Virus record (IMG/VR): IMGVR_UViG_3300007640_000041
Location: 1-55,795 of that record
Reading direction: 5' to 3' (one strand)
Length of the DNA stretch: 55,795 bases
From: a virus
The translations under genes and the position numbers were made by a program. This document shows, piece by piece, positions 16,101-24,625 of the stretch. Position 1 is the stretch's first letter. Each line of letters opens with the position of its first letter. The notes below the pieces were generated by a model that was not told the DNA's origin, did no database searches, and saw only the letters and a list, made by a program, of their open reading frames with translations.

Positions 16101-19100
16101 GTTGCCGCCTGGTGACTCTTATGTGTTTACTATTCTTTTAAATTATAAAGACAACGACAATTTTGACATCCTTAGACTTTCTAGAGATGCTGACGATACA
16201 ATTCTTTATGTTCGGAGGGCTGGAGTAATTACTTACGGGCATATTCAGACAGAAATTAAGAATATTGGTGGCGAAAGAGGTGATTATACAACCACCTACA
16301 ATACAGACACACTTAACATTGACCTTTGGGGTTGGGCGGGAAATAAAAATCCTGCATCCCTTACTCTTGAGGCTAGGAAAGTTGGCGACTACCTAGTTCT
16401 GATATATGACGGAATTATCGGGTATGTAGCTGAAGTTGACTGGTTTGCTAGCCATAAGATCGGTTTTGGGTGGGGAGCAAACAGCTTAACCAACAGCAAT
16501 GATGAGGCTCACGACTCGTGGAAGCTTGACTCATTTACTGTTCAAGAGATTACTGATAGAGATCTTGACTCCGTAAGCTATATTGAAAACGGCAACTTCG
16601 GTATCGGGACTACTTCACCGACTGCCAATCTGCACTCTATGGCCCCAGATGGCAATACTTTCTCTTTAAAACTTGGGAGGGCAGACAATGGAAGTGAGTG
16701 GAGTTTCAATCACGCTGGAGATGACTTAAGAATCTACAATCAGGGTGGTTCTGGAAAAGACATCTTGTTTAGCGTTGATGCTGGCGGAACTGAAAAAGGC
16801 AACAAAGTCGGTATCGGGACCGCTACGCCGTCAGAGAAGTTGCACGTAAGTGGTAAGATTAAAGTTATTTATGGTACAGAAAATGTGCTTATTGGCGATG
16901 CTGGCAACAACATAACTGGCTACTCCAACACTGCTCTCGGTTCACTTACTCTTAGAGACGCTACAGCAGCTAATCAAAACGTAGCTATTGGTCAGCAAGC
17001 GCAGAGGTATACAACTGGAAACTACAACGTGACGGTTGGTACTCAAGCCAATATGTACACGACAGGTGGGAACAACGTAGCTCTTGGTGGTTTGGCAGCA
17101 AAAGGTGATGCCTCTTCTACCTTCACCAACACAACAGCAGTCGGTTATCGAGCACTCACAGCACTAACTACTGGCGAAGGCAATACTGCGGTGGGGGTTG
17201 AGTCTCTACGAGACACAACAACAGGAATTCGCAATACGGTAGTGGGGAATTCAGCAGGTGCCGCTGTCAACGCGGGTTATAATGCAATATATGGTTATCA
17301 AGCAGGGCAATTATTTGGTAACAATAATACTGCAATGGGTTATGTCGCAGGGAAGTATAATTCAGGTGAAAATAATGTTCTTATTGGCGCAGAGGCTGGC
17401 GAAGGCGCTAGTGGCTCCTCTAGCTTCTCCAACACAGTAGCAGTCGGTTATCAAGCTCTTACTGCGTTGACTACTGGCACTGGGAATACTGCGGTAGGGT
17501 ATCTAGCATTGGCAAATGCTACGACTAACCTTAGAAACACAGCTGTGGGTTATGGTGCTTTTGATGAAATTGATGGAACTAATAATGTATCATATTCTAC
17601 TGGTTTAGGATATGGTGTGAGTAGTGGTGGATACGATGAAGTTATAGTTATAGGCCATAATGTATCCGCTGGAGGACACAATAGTGTATCCATTGGTGGT
17701 ACAGCAGGCTATCAAGGTGTTGCTATAGGAGACCTTGCTAAAAACGGAAGAGGAATTTCCATAGGATATGGTGCGGGTCGATTAATACAAGGTAGTAATG
17801 ACCACAATATTTTTATTGGAAACCAATCTGGATACAACACTAATGGTGCTAGCCGTAATACATTCTTAGGACAGTTCACTGGACTTAATTTGAGTGGTGG
17901 GGATAATAACACATTAATAGGATACAATGCTGGGTATAATATAGCAAATGGCTCTAGCAACATATTCCTAGGCTACAACGCAGGCTACAACGAAACAGGA
18001 AGCAACAAGCTGTACATCGCAAATAGCGATACAACCACCCCGCTTATCTACGGTGAGTTTGATAACGAGATTGTTCGAGTCAACGGTAGTTTAAATTCTA
18101 GGCTAACAGGACAATCATATGACAGCCTCCAAGTTGGAGAAGTCTTTAGATTTAAGCCTCTAGACGGGGCAAGCACCGTTCCATCATCAAATGCAGCTTC
18201 TGTATACATAAGTAGAGATGGCTCAACGTCAACTGATGTTGTTGCGCTAAACGTGGGTGACAAAATAAAAATTAAAAGAAACGGCGGTGGTACACCTACG
18301 TTCAACGTTGGTAATGGTGCATTTATATACGAACAAAGTTATGACGGCAACGCTGTAACAAACACCAACCCGTTCAACAACGGAGCTGGTATGGGTATTA
18401 GAAATACTAGTCAAGGCTCTCCTGTTATTTTGGCCTTGTTGATTAATGGAACCTTTGGGGCCTTAAATAGTGCTGGTTCAACGCTCAACATTGGTAACCC
18501 CAATGGCATGAATAACAACTGGGCGCAGGACCAACAGGTATATTTTCAAAACACCAGTTTGTTTGGGGTTAGAAACGGTAACACCTCTAACTTTGGGAAT
18601 GCAGACGGATGGGTGATTAGATCTCAATCTCTCAACACAGATAGCGTAAGTGATTACAGGCATGGGCTTCAGCTTTCTAACCCTCCAAACCTTGGGGTGA
18701 GCTCAAACGGAGGCAAGGTATACACAACAAACGGAAGCAATGTATTGGATGCAAATACCTTGGGCTATAGCATTCGAAGCTTTGTTGAGGTTGGAGATAC
18801 CATATATGTCTGCGACGCCAGCACAAACACTCATTTTGTTACCACAAATACAATCTATAAGCATACTGTAACTGCTGTAGACCTTGTAAATAATACAATT
18901 ACTATAGACTCAAACTATGCAGGAACAACAGGAACTTCTTCTGCGTACTTAGAGAAAAACATCGTAACAGTTAGAAACTATAACGGTGATGTTATGACTC
19001 GTGTAAAGGGCACGGGAGAGTTCCAGATTGGAAGTGATGCTGCGGGGTATTTATTGCCTTCCACTGACGGGACATCAGGACAAGTGCTTTCTACGAATGG

Positions 19101-20082
19101 TTCTGGTACGGTTACTTGGGCAACGGTTTCTGGTGGCGGAACTGATACAAACCTTGGTTCAAACGATCTAACTAGTACCGCTACAACAAGAAAATTCACC
19201 TTATACTCTGACAACTCAACGCTAGGGATTTTTAGAAGCGGTGGAACAAATCCAATAGCGTATTTCACGCAAGGAGGCGCCTCTGGAGCTAACGCTGTTT
19301 CTGTTTACGGAGAATTAAACGTTTACGAAGATACCTCTGGAAACGCAGAGCTTAGACTTAGAGATTCTTCTAATAACTACGCAGCTATTCAGGCTAGCGC
19401 CTCTACTACTTCGTATACTATAACCTTGCCGTCTTCTGGACCAGGAGCTGGCAGCAAGATTCTTGAGTCTGACGCAAGCGGAAATCTGTCTTGGATAAAC
19501 ACTCCTACTGGCGGAGGCGTAAACGTCTCTGGAACTCCAGTAAACAATCAGCTTGCTGTATGGACGAACTCAACTGATATAGAGGGTGATGGAAACCTTA
19601 CTTGGAGCGGAACGGAGTTGCTTGTGCAGGGACAGCTTAGAGCCGATGTCATTGAAATAAACGGACGGGCCAACGCTAGCTCTCAGCCAGCAGGTACGAT
19701 AGGTGCTGGAAGTAAGGTTATGACACAGGCCCATACCACTGGCACTGTTACGGCTGGCACAGTTTACGTTCTCGGTAGTTCCGCATGGACAGCTTCCGAC
19801 GCTGACGCTGGTAGTACCTCTACTGGGCTTCTTGCGGTTGCAACAGACGCGGCTTCTCCGTCAGAAATGCTGTTGGAAGGTAGCGTTACGATGTCTTCGA
19901 ACACAGGGTTTTCTGCTGCAGCCAAGGGAGACGTGCTTTACTTGAGCCTTACGACTGGAGAGCTTACGAGTGACATTAGCGGACACACTACTGGAGACTT
20001 CGTGCGAGTATGTGGGTACGTCATCGACGCATCTAAGAGTGAAGTGTTTTTCTCACCGTCAAGAGATTGGATTGAACTGTAA
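13132..20082 (+). CDS. giant modular tail fibre / adhesin (2316 aa)
   Basis: An unusually long fibre with distinct modules: an N-terminal attachment region; repeated VGIGTxSPxxxLHV units as in S74-type fibres (six nucleotide anchors between 13477 and 16830); a propeller-like region at about residues 482-757 with a repeated LS-x-AWD-x-x-TA motif; a concanavalin/laminin-like beta-sandwich at about 910-1137; YadA-head-like repeats (TAVGYxAL, NTAVGxxSL) at about 1247-1620; and a C-terminal beta domain from about 2177, ending FFSPSRDWIEL. There is no clear S74 chaperone with its catalytic Ser-Asp at the end, so self-cleavage is not supported. It probably forms a trimeric receptor-binding appendage on the tail. 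Its length is above that of usual podovirus fibres. Confidence 0.75.
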   Translation: MAAIEGSVTIGGFIAPSDTTDTYPSHVDIYGRGGMRSVADNTERDAITSDRRSEGMFVYVLDPAGDGTVDATLYTLSGGITNSNWIEVELGGGGYWQQVNASTSIYFVPGSGDGRVGIGTNSPSYDLHVSKDSPAGTVYIGVENTSNIGTVGAGTYYIADTQTWSNVARVGSYKIVNDTDNVTPFEIEKLAPNASIVVGQNGVGIGKTAATNVKLDVDGNIRFASDGAGANYLEFVRNSSNNWKLGSSGVGEIFSQVGNASNWKQDFTATRRYIKSAPTTEQFSNGVGYPAIWGQQTWTDAAYRHRHLFLDVTDSSGGTTGSTIIEVQKNGTVGFVVDKDFNVGIGTSSPEEKLHVTPSVLVGSKGFSTPAAGQLRVASPNASYGELGFTSQYDNFPSGIRSYGLSSNYDRDLRFYTKDTASATDGLERMRITEGGNVGIGTATPEEKLHVAGNIKLDGTINSANLTPTDRYDIRNWTYTGKRTLDNSTFNPIQLLGTPRGLFFKDDGTKMYISDDGNDAIYEYNLSIAWDIETAVQSYKLSTVTNPPSANVPYSIFFSSDGTVLFLADNDEKTVQVWDLSIAWDLSTASSNDSKKLVVTSLVTEVTNMSSLFFNPDGNIMLVYDFNTEKIYRFDLSTAWDPSTATHTSSTLNMSSAADYPGLPTLNSASPQNYFGIWVLDDGLTMYTSEYQTDTFIQWSMSTAWDITTLSIVRYTSTPRGNDILVPTQFYFADSIKKLFVLDDYSDSVFEFDTSAGVNIRSLSSDGKVFSEKGEFNGLIVNGILDVRGGTDTQGLTAQSSGINTTGGITANGSLQTGRSTGSKSAYINYYGSKADPNDTQTYRTQSYAGINIRHHNESYDQVDIGSYSNSYINIVGEVDNIGSTDITGQIRVQNKKTLRESIAPSGTIVHRDTFTESFDTDITVHTPDVGSAYTIQNTDGADATAVVSGGNGYATTSPSPNDNEGITVLCNTTLPTDYVAKWEFSSSSSLPPGDSYVFTILLNYKDNDNFDILRLSRDADDTILYVRRAGVITYGHIQTEIKNIGGERGDYTTTYNTDTLNIDLWGWAGNKNPASLTLEARKVGDYLVLIYDGIIGYVAEVDWFASHKIGFGWGANSLTNSNDEAHDSWKLDSFTVQEITDRDLDSVSYIENGNFGIGTTSPTANLHSMAPDGNTFSLKLGRADNGSEWSFNHAGDDLRIYNQGGSGKDILFSVDAGGTEKGNKVGIGTATPSEKLHVSGKIKVIYGTENVLIGDAGNNITGYSNTALGSLTLRDATAANQNVAIGQQAQRYTTGNYNVTVGTQANMYTTGGNNVALGGLAAKGDASSTFTNTTAVGYRALTALTTGEGNTAVGVESLRDTTTGIRNTVVGNSAGAAVNAGYNAIYGYQAGQLFGNNNTAMGYVAGKYNSGENNVLIGAEAGEGASGSSSFSNTVAVGYQALTALTTGTGNTAVGYLALANATTNLRNTAVGYGAFDEIDGTNNVSYSTGLGYGVSSGGYDEVIVIGHNVSAGGHNSVSIGGTAGYQGVAIGDLAKNGRGISIGYGAGRLIQGSNDHNIFIGNQSGYNTNGASRNTFLGQFTGLNLSGGDNNTLIGYNAGYNIANGSSNIFLGYNAGYNETGSNKLYIANSDTTTPLIYGEFDNEIVRVNGSLNSRLTGQSYDSLQVGEVFRFKPLDGASTVPSSNAASVYISRDGSTSTDVVALNVGDKIKIKRNGGGTPTFNVGNGAFIYEQSYDGNAVTNTNPFNNGAGMGIRNTSQGSPVILALLINGTFGALNSAGSTLNIGNPNGMNNNWAQDQQVYFQNTSLFGVRNGNTSNFGNADGWVIRSQSLNTDSVSDYRHGLQLSNPPNLGVSSNGGKVYTTNGSNVLDANTLGYSIRSFVEVGDTIYVCDASTNTHFVTTNTIYKHTVTAVDLVNNTITIDSNYAGTTGTSSAYLEKNIVTVRNYNGDVMTRVKGTGEFQIGSDAAGYLLPSTDGTSGQVLSTNGSGTVTWATVSGGGTDTNLGSNDLTSTATTRKFTLYSDNSTLGIFRSGGTNPIAYFTQGGASGANAVSVYGELNVYEDTSGNAELRLRDSSNNYAAIQASASTTSYTITLPSSGPGAGSKILESDASGNLSWINTPTGGGVNVSGTPVNNQLAVWTNSTDIEGDGNLTWSGTELLVQGQLRADVIEINGRANASSQPAGTIGAGSKVMTQAHTTGTVTAGTVYVLGSSAWTASDADAGSTSTGLLAVATDAASPSEMLLEGSVTMSSNTGFSAAAKGDVLYLSLTTGELTSDISGHTTGDFVRVCGYVIDASKSEVFFSPSRDWIEL
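13477..16830 (+). repeat. six dispersed copies of GTCGGTATCGG in the fibre gene
   Basis: GTCGGTATCGG(G/T)AC or a close variant occurs at about 13477, 13738, 14158, 14443, 16597 and 16807, each encoding V/F-G-I-G-T/K and usually followed by E-K-L-H-V. The nearly constant DNA implies recent duplication or recombination between modules, and these positions border the inserted propeller and beta-sandwich domains. Confidence 0.7.
17101..17505 (+). repeat. two near-identical tandem units in the YadA-like part
   Basis: Units at about 17101-17210 and 17403-17505 share long runs such as GCAGTCGGTTATC and AATACTGCGGT, 302 bases apart. They encode TAVGYxALTALTTG followed by GNTAVG. Intragenic duplication is the likely origin. 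Confidence 0.65.
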
Positions 20083-20876
20083 TGTCTATAAACAAGATAT
20101 CTGGTGTTAGTTTTGCTTCTATAGCCAAGCTATCTGGCATTTCTAAGTCTTCTATTGTAAACTTTTTAGGGATAGCGGCTGGAGGATCGTCTTCTAGCAT
20201 GTCTCTATCTGATGTGACAACAACGGTTCAAACGGTTGACTTTTCAGGAACCCAAGTTCCACCAGCTACAATTACGCTTAATTTACCCTCTACTGCCGCT
20301 AGTGGAGACCTTGTTTTTTTGTTGGTTTCTTCCGACGGCTCTTCTGGACACTCTGCCCATGAAACACCCTCTGGTTGGACCCGTCTTACGAATTGGGCTA
20401 GCTTTGATTCTGATAATGACGGGTATGTTTTTTACAGAGTCTTTGATGGCACTGAAGGTTCGTCTGTTACAATATCAAACATAAGCGGATTAAAGGGAGG
20501 GGGGGACCACCTTGGCATTTCGTTTATAGCCGATGGCGCTGACACCTCATCTCCCGTGTCTGACTATACATCCGCAGTAATAGCAAACGGAGTTAACACT
20601 ATCTCCATTACTGGCACTACGGCATCTGCAAATGGACTTGCTGTAGGGTTTTATTCCTTTGATGGCGCCGACGGCAACCCGTTTTCTGTAAGCTCTGGCT
20701 GGACTGAAGTTGTTGACGAAGATTCACCCTCCACTGGGAATTCTGCTACCGCGTTAGCTGTAGGAGTGTCTACAAAGCCAGTCACCGCTGGATCTGCAAG
20801 TGGGACGCTTGTAGTGGACGGGTCTGGAACTCTTGACGGATTTGCTGGGCTTCAGTTTATAATAAAGGAGGCGTAA
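20082..20876 (+). CDS. tail-associated beta-sandwich protein (264 aa)
   Basis: The N-terminus (MSINKISGVSFASIAKLSGI) repeats an I-x-x-I-x-G-V/I pattern found in phage virion proteins of this group. The rest is a beta-rich domain with Gly/Ser/Thr loops and ends GFAGLQFIIKEA. Its ATG overlaps the fibre stop (TAATG), so it is made with the fibre. It may cap or chaperone the fibre, or bind sugars. No catalytic motif is visible. Confidence 0.65.
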   Translation: MSINKISGVSFASIAKLSGISKSSIVNFLGIAAGGSSSSMSLSDVTTTVQTVDFSGTQVPPATITLNLPSTAASGDLVFLLVSSDGSSGHSAHETPSGWTRLTNWASFDSDNDGYVFYRVFDGTEGSSVTISNISGLKGGGDHLGISFIADGADTSSPVSDYTSAVIANGVNTISITGTTASANGLAVGFYSFDGADGNPFSVSSGWTEVVDEDSPSTGNSATALAVGVSTKPVTAGSASGTLVVDGSGTLDGFAGLQFIIKEA

Positions 20877-20890
20877 ACTAGAATCTTTTA

Positions 20891-20898
20891 TATATTTG
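20891..20898 (+). promoter_or_regulatory. late promoter TATATTTG
   Basis: TATATTTGCATC is 27 bases before the ATG of the 88-residue gene, the longest leader in this promoter set. Confidence 0.6.
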
Positions 20899-20925
20899 CA
20901 TCACTAATCATTCAATACTTTAAAA

Positions 20926-21192
20926 ATGGCTTACGCTTTTACTTCTAAGCAGTGGACTATCTCTGGAGAACACAACTTCGGTGACTTCACGTTGCTCAAC
21001 CCTATCTTCTCTGCAAAGAGCTTGCAGGTGGTTGAGAATAACGTTTACTTGACGCTCGAAGTTATTGAGAATGGTGGTGTCTTTAAGCACCACGCTCATG
21101 TCAACTACGCGGCCCCGTCTGAAACCGACGTTAACCTGTTGGTTGACGCTGTCGTTGCGGCTGCCTTCCCAACGGCTACGGTCGTAGAGTAA
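20926..21192 (+). CDS. small probable virion protein (88 aa), monocistronic
   Basis: Starts MAYAFTSKQWTISGEHNFGD and is beta-rich with no cysteine. It stands alone between its own TATATTTG promoter and a strong terminator, an arrangement typical of abundantly made head decoration or tail proteins. Its codons (AAC, GTT, TTG) resemble the major capsid gene, which also fits high expression. Function beyond that is not known. Confidence 0.6.
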   Translation: MAYAFTSKQWTISGEHNFGDFTLLNPIFSAKSLQVVENNVYLTLEVIENGGVFKHHAHVNYAAPSETDVNLLVDAVVAAAFPTATVVE

Positions 21193-21213
21193 CTATAGTT
21201 CTCTGCAAGAGAT

Positions 21214-21237
21214 AGGGGCCAAGCGCCCCTTTCTTTG
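21214..21237 (+). terminator. rho-independent terminator
   Basis: Stem AGGGGC/GCCCCT (21214-21219 with 21225-21230), 5-base loop, then TTCTTTG. It closes the 88-residue gene unit. Confidence 0.75.
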
Positions 21238-21243
21238 TTTTAC

Positions 21244-21251
21244 TATATTTG
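21244..21251 (+). promoter_or_regulatory. TATATTTG promoter 5 bases before ATG (leaderless)
   Basis: TATATTTG ends five bases before the ATG at 21257. In Bacteroidetes promoters transcription starts about this far downstream of the -7 element, so the mRNA should begin at or next to the start codon. Confidence 0.6.
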
Positions 21252-21256
21252 CTCTT

Positions 21257-21583
21257 ATGAGCAAAGATTCAATAAGAGAGCGTATTAAGCGACTGCTCAA
21301 GAAGCACTCGCTTGCTGGCGTAAATAAGCCAAAGAAAACTCCCTCTCATCCAACGAAGTCTCATATCGTCCTTGCAAAAGAGGGTGATAGAGTGAAACTC
21401 ATTCGGTTTGGACAGCAGGGAGTGAGAACCAATCAGACCGCTGGACAGAGAGAGGCATTTAAAAGCCGTCACCAGAAGAACATTAGCAAAGGAAAGATGA
21501 GCGCAGCATACTGGGCCAACAAAGTCAAGTGGAGTCCCAGCAAGACCGCCTCTCCTAGCAAGAAATGGAAGAAGGGGTCATGA
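21257..21583 (+). CDS. conserved basic phage protein with IRFGQQGxR motif (108 aa)
   Basis: Starts MSKDSIRERIKRLLKKHSLA; the core (HIVLAKEGDRVKLIRFG, then REAFKSRHQKNI and MSAAYWANKVKWSP) follows the recognisable order of a small conserved phage domain: V-L-x-x-x-G-x-x-K-x-I-R-F-G, R-x-x-F-x-x-R-H, YW-x-x-K-x-W. Function is unknown; a minor structural or DNA-binding part is likely. The mRNA appears leaderless. The stop overlaps the next ATG (ATGA). Confidence 0.7.
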   Translation: MSKDSIRERIKRLLKKHSLAGVNKPKKTPSHPTKSHIVLAKEGDRVKLIRFGQQGVRTNQTAGQREAFKSRHQKNISKGKMSAAYWANKVKWSPSKTASPSKKWKKGS

Positions 21584-21747
21584 AGGTGCTAAAGTCAAAA
21601 GTGTCGGTAGATCCGCCAAAGGGGTATCATTGGATGATGGAGGGCGGTAGGTACTACCTCATGAAAGGTGATTACAAGCCTCACACTGGGGCCGTAGCTA
21701 AGGCTCAGTTTAAACTTGTGACTCATGGCAAAGACGTCAGCAAGTAA
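21580..21747 (+). CDS. 55-residue phage protein with GYHWM-YYLM motif
   Basis: The start at 21580 is chosen because it overlaps the previous stop as ATGA; an earlier in-frame ATG at 21565 would add five residues. The core is KGYHWMMEGGRYYLMKGDY, then KPHTGA, a recurring motif in small marine phage proteins. It is basic, with aromatic and methionine-rich strands, and has no transmembrane span. The role is unknown. Confidence 0.65.
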   Translation: MKVLKSKVSVDPPKGYHWMMEGGRYYLMKGDYKPHTGAVAKAQFKLVTHGKDVSK

Positions 21748-22120
21748 GACAAAGCCATCTCTTTGGAAACGCATTGTTGCCAGAATAAAGGCAGGGACAA
21801 AAGGAGGAAAGGCTGGTCAGTGGTCGGCTCGCAAGGCCCAACTTGCAACACAGCAATATAAAAAGGCTGGCGGCGGATACAGAGGCAAAAAGTCCAGTAG
21901 CAATAGCTTGTCTAAGTGGACAAAGCAGAAGTGGCGCACGTCTGATGGAAAGCCATCTAAAGGCAAGAAACGCTACCTCCCAGAAAAAGCATGGAAAGCG
22001 CTGTCCAAGGCAGAAAAGGCCGCGACAAATAGAGCCAAAGCCAAGGGCAATAAGAAGGGGAAGCAGTTCGTGGCTCAGCCAAAGAAGATTGCCAAAAAGA
22101 CCGCAACGTACAGAAAGTAA
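21725..22120 (+). CDS. DUF5872-like basic protein (131 aa)
   Basis: Strongly basic, with a conserved pattern: RIKAGTKGGKAGQWSARKAQ, then YKKAGGGYRGK, LSKWTKQKWRT, YLPEKAWKAL and KQFVAQPKKI. I recognise this series as a small family (DUF5872-like) seen in phages and large eukaryotic viruses; the assignment is from memory. The protein probably binds DNA or is packaged in the virion. It overlaps the preceding gene by 23 bases and precedes a late promoter. Confidence 0.65.
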   Translation: MAKTSASKTKPSLWKRIVARIKAGTKGGKAGQWSARKAQLATQQYKKAGGGYRGKKSSSNSLSKWTKQKWRTSDGKPSKGKKRYLPEKAWKALSKAEKAATNRAKAKGNKKGKQFVAQPKKIAKKTATYRK

Positions 22121-22128
22121 ATTAGTTA

Positions 22129-22136
22129 TATATTTG
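22129..22136 (+). promoter_or_regulatory. late promoter TATATTTG for scaffold and capsid genes
   Basis: TATATTTGCATA, 16 bases before the ATG at 22153. It drives the scaffold-like and major capsid genes. Confidence 0.65.
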
Positions 22137-22152
22137 CATAAAATTTATTACA

Positions 22153-23208
22153 ATGGAAAACGAATTCACACCTAAGTTTGTAGACTCTCCTGAGGAGTTG
22201 AGCATCAATCAAGTAGATCAGCAAGAGCAACAGTTCGACGCCTCTACAGAGCCAGCACCGCAGGAACTGACTCCAACTCAAAGCGAAGCGCCAGCTTCAA
22301 GCGAGCCTGAAGTTGTTTTTTCTGCAAACGAAAGTTCTTTGCAAGACGAAACTCAAGTTCTCGAAAGAGAAGTGCTCTCATACCTTAGCGAAAGGCTTGG
22401 ACGAGAGCTTAACTCTTTTGATGACTTTAATACTCCATCTTATGAGCTCCACGACGGAGTTCGAGCTATCGCGGATTTTGTAAACGAAACTGGGAGGAAT
22501 CCAGAGGATTGGTTTGCCTATCAGTCGCTTAATCCAGAGAATATGGACGATATGACGGCGGTCATGGTTAACATGTCTGCTAAGTATCCAAACCTTTCTC
22601 AAGATGAGATTCGAACGCTTGTTCAGAGCAAGTATAAGGTGGATTCAAATCGTTACGATGAGGAAGAAGTCAAACTCTCTCAGCTTCAGCTTAAGATCGA
22701 CTCCGAAGAAGCGCGAAAGGCAATTCAAGAAGTCAGAGAAAAGTACAAGTACGAGCGAGCTCAGCAATCTGCTGATGACGACTCTCCGATTTTTGACGAA
22801 GAGTGGATTCGAGACATGACCAATGAAACTATGTCTCTTGAGGCTATCGAATTTAGCCTTGGTGACGGAAACAGTTTTAAGTTCGGTATCGACCCCTCAT
22901 ACAGTAAGTCTCTGGTAAATAAAAATTCAAGCCTAGAGAATTACTTCGACCAGTATATCAACGATGATGGTGGCTGGAACTTTGACAAATTCAACGCTGA
23001 TAGAACGGTGTTGGACAACATCCAAAAAATAGTCTCTGCTGTTTACCGTAAAGGCCTTGGTGACGGACAGAGAGGGCTGTTGAACACAAGCGCAAATGTT
23101 AAAGCCTCATCTCCTGGTATCTCTAGTCGAAACAACAGTTCAGATCCAGTGGCCGATCAAATTAGAATGGCCATGGGAATGAACAACTCAATGACCTTTA
23201 AACTATAA
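22153..23208 (+). CDS. probable scaffolding protein (351 aa)
   Basis: An acidic, helical protein: MENEFTPKFVDSPEELSINQ, a Gln/Ser/Glu-rich low-complexity region to about residue 65, then predicted helices (QLQLKIDSEEARKAIQEVRE). It ends near NNSMTFKL. Scaffolds are usually acidic, helical, and encoded immediately before the major capsid protein, here 13 bases upstream. It would drive prohead assembly and be removed or degraded later. No protease domain is visible. Assignment is positional. Confidence 0.65.
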   Translation: MENEFTPKFVDSPEELSINQVDQQEQQFDASTEPAPQELTPTQSEAPASSEPEVVFSANESSLQDETQVLEREVLSYLSERLGRELNSFDDFNTPSYELHDGVRAIADFVNETGRNPEDWFAYQSLNPENMDDMTAVMVNMSAKYPNLSQDEIRTLVQSKYKVDSNRYDEEEVKLSQLQLKIDSEEARKAIQEVREKYKYERAQQSADDDSPIFDEEWIRDMTNETMSLEAIEFSLGDGNSFKFGIDPSYSKSLVNKNSSLENYFDQYINDDGGWNFDKFNADRTVLDNIQKIVSAVYRKGLGDGQRGLLNTSANVKASSPGISSRNNSSDPVADQIRMAMGMNNSMTFKL

Positions 23209-23221
23209 AAACTAAGAAACT

Positions 23222-24616
23222 ATGGCTATTACTTCGCCTCCCATTTATAATACAGATGGGACAACTACTGCGAGATCGCTTTTGCTGGCGACTCCAGAAA
23301 AATACTCTTCTATCTCTGACTTCATTGACCCATCAAAGCCAGATAACAGAGACCTCCTCGTCAAGACCTACGGTGATCAAGGTATCACTGGGTTCTTGCA
23401 GTTGACGGGCGCTGTCAAGGCTGCTGGTACCTCTGACGAAGTTCAGTACTGGGAAGAAGGCAGATTGCACAACTTCCAGGAGTTTAACTCTCTCACGGCT
23501 GGCACTGCCCCAGCGGGCACTTTGGCTTGTGTAAATGATTCTGCCGCTGTTCTGCCTATTTACGTTCAGAAGAACGACGTAATTATGACCGACGACAATC
23601 AGAGACTTATCGTCACTGCGGTTAACTCCTCTACGGGTGATGTGACTGTTGCTGCTTTGGACGGAACGGTCAATGCTATTGCTGCAGGCACTGGTAACCA
23701 CAAGGCTATCATCTTGGGCAACATGTACGCTCAAGGTAGCGAGCAGCCACAAAGCTTCAATCAGCCACAAGCTATTAAGAGAACCAACCCATACATGATC
23801 GTGAAGGGTAACTTCGAGGTCAGCGGTTCTCAAGCTACGAACATCGGCTGGATTGATCTCGGTGGCGGTGAGTACAGATGGTACATCAAGGGTGAGCAGG
23901 ATACGCGCAAGCGTTTCATGGACCACAGAGAAATGATGCTTTTGTTTGGCGAGAAGACTTCTTCAGCTATTGACGTTGATGGTGATATCAACGGTTCTGA
24001 AGGCTACTTCTCTGCTATTGAAGACAGAGGTATTGTTGCTCCTTCTGCAGTATTGACCGCTGGAATTGGCCTTGGGTCTAGCACTGATGGGCTTGATGCT
24101 CTTATTTTTGAGTTGGACAAGCAAGGCGCTCCTGCCGAGTACGCTATGTACTTGAACAGAGAAACTGAGCTTGGATTCGACGACATGTTGGCTGAGGGCT
24201 TGGTTGGATCCGCTCAAACTGTTGGTCTTACGGGTCAGTTTGGTGCGTTTAACAACGACAAGGACATGGCTGTTCAGTTGGGCTTTAAGACGGCCACTCG
24301 CGGTGGATACACTTTCCACAAGCACAGCTGGAAGCTTATGAACGATCCTACGTTGGCTGGAGCTGCTGGCACCTACAAGGGCGCTATGGTTCCTTTGACG
24401 ACTGTGACTGATGCTGGCACTGGTACGAAGGCTGCTGCGTTGGAGTTGAACTACAAGGCTGTAAACGGCTACAACAGAGAGTTGGAGCACTGGGTAACTG
24501 GTGGTGGAGTCCTCGGATTCAACAACAACACCAAGGACACCGCAACGTTCAGCTACAGATCTGAAATTGCATTGGTGACTCGCGCTGCTAACCAGCACGT
24601 GTTGATCAAGGGCTAA
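23222..24616 (+). CDS. major capsid protein (HK97-fold, inferred)
   Basis: 464 residues. Starts MAITSPPIYNTDGTTTARSL and contains DFIDPSKPDNRDLLVKTYG and later GGYTFHKHSWKLMNDPTLAG. The codons are strongly biased (AAC, GTT, TTG, GGC), unlike most neighbours, as expected for the most abundant phage protein. It lies after the scaffold-like gene and before a strong terminator. Lack of an obvious cleaved delta domain fits a separate scaffold. Assignment rests on context, length and codon bias; the fold is inferred. Confidence 0.8.
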   Translation: MAITSPPIYNTDGTTTARSLLLATPEKYSSISDFIDPSKPDNRDLLVKTYGDQGITGFLQLTGAVKAAGTSDEVQYWEEGRLHNFQEFNSLTAGTAPAGTLACVNDSAAVLPIYVQKNDVIMTDDNQRLIVTAVNSSTGDVTVAALDGTVNAIAAGTGNHKAIILGNMYAQGSEQPQSFNQPQAIKRTNPYMIVKGNFEVSGSQATNIGWIDLGGGEYRWYIKGEQDTRKRFMDHREMMLLFGEKTSSAIDVDGDINGSEGYFSAIEDRGIVAPSAVLTAGIGLGSSTDGLDALIFELDKQGAPAEYAMYLNRETELGFDDMLAEGLVGSAQTVGLTGQFGAFNNDKDMAVQLGFKTATRGGYTFHKHSWKLMNDPTLAGAAGTYKGAMVPLTTVTDAGTGTKAAALELNYKAVNGYNRELEHWVTGGGVLGFNNNTKDTATFSYRSEIALVTRAANQHVLIKG

Positions 24617-24625
24617 TTCGTAATG

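Noticed and set aside
20926-21192. Major tail-tube assignment for the 88-residue protein
   Set aside because: Its single-gene unit fits an abundant protein, but no tail tube signature was seen and the phage looks podovirus-like, so only a general virion role is given.
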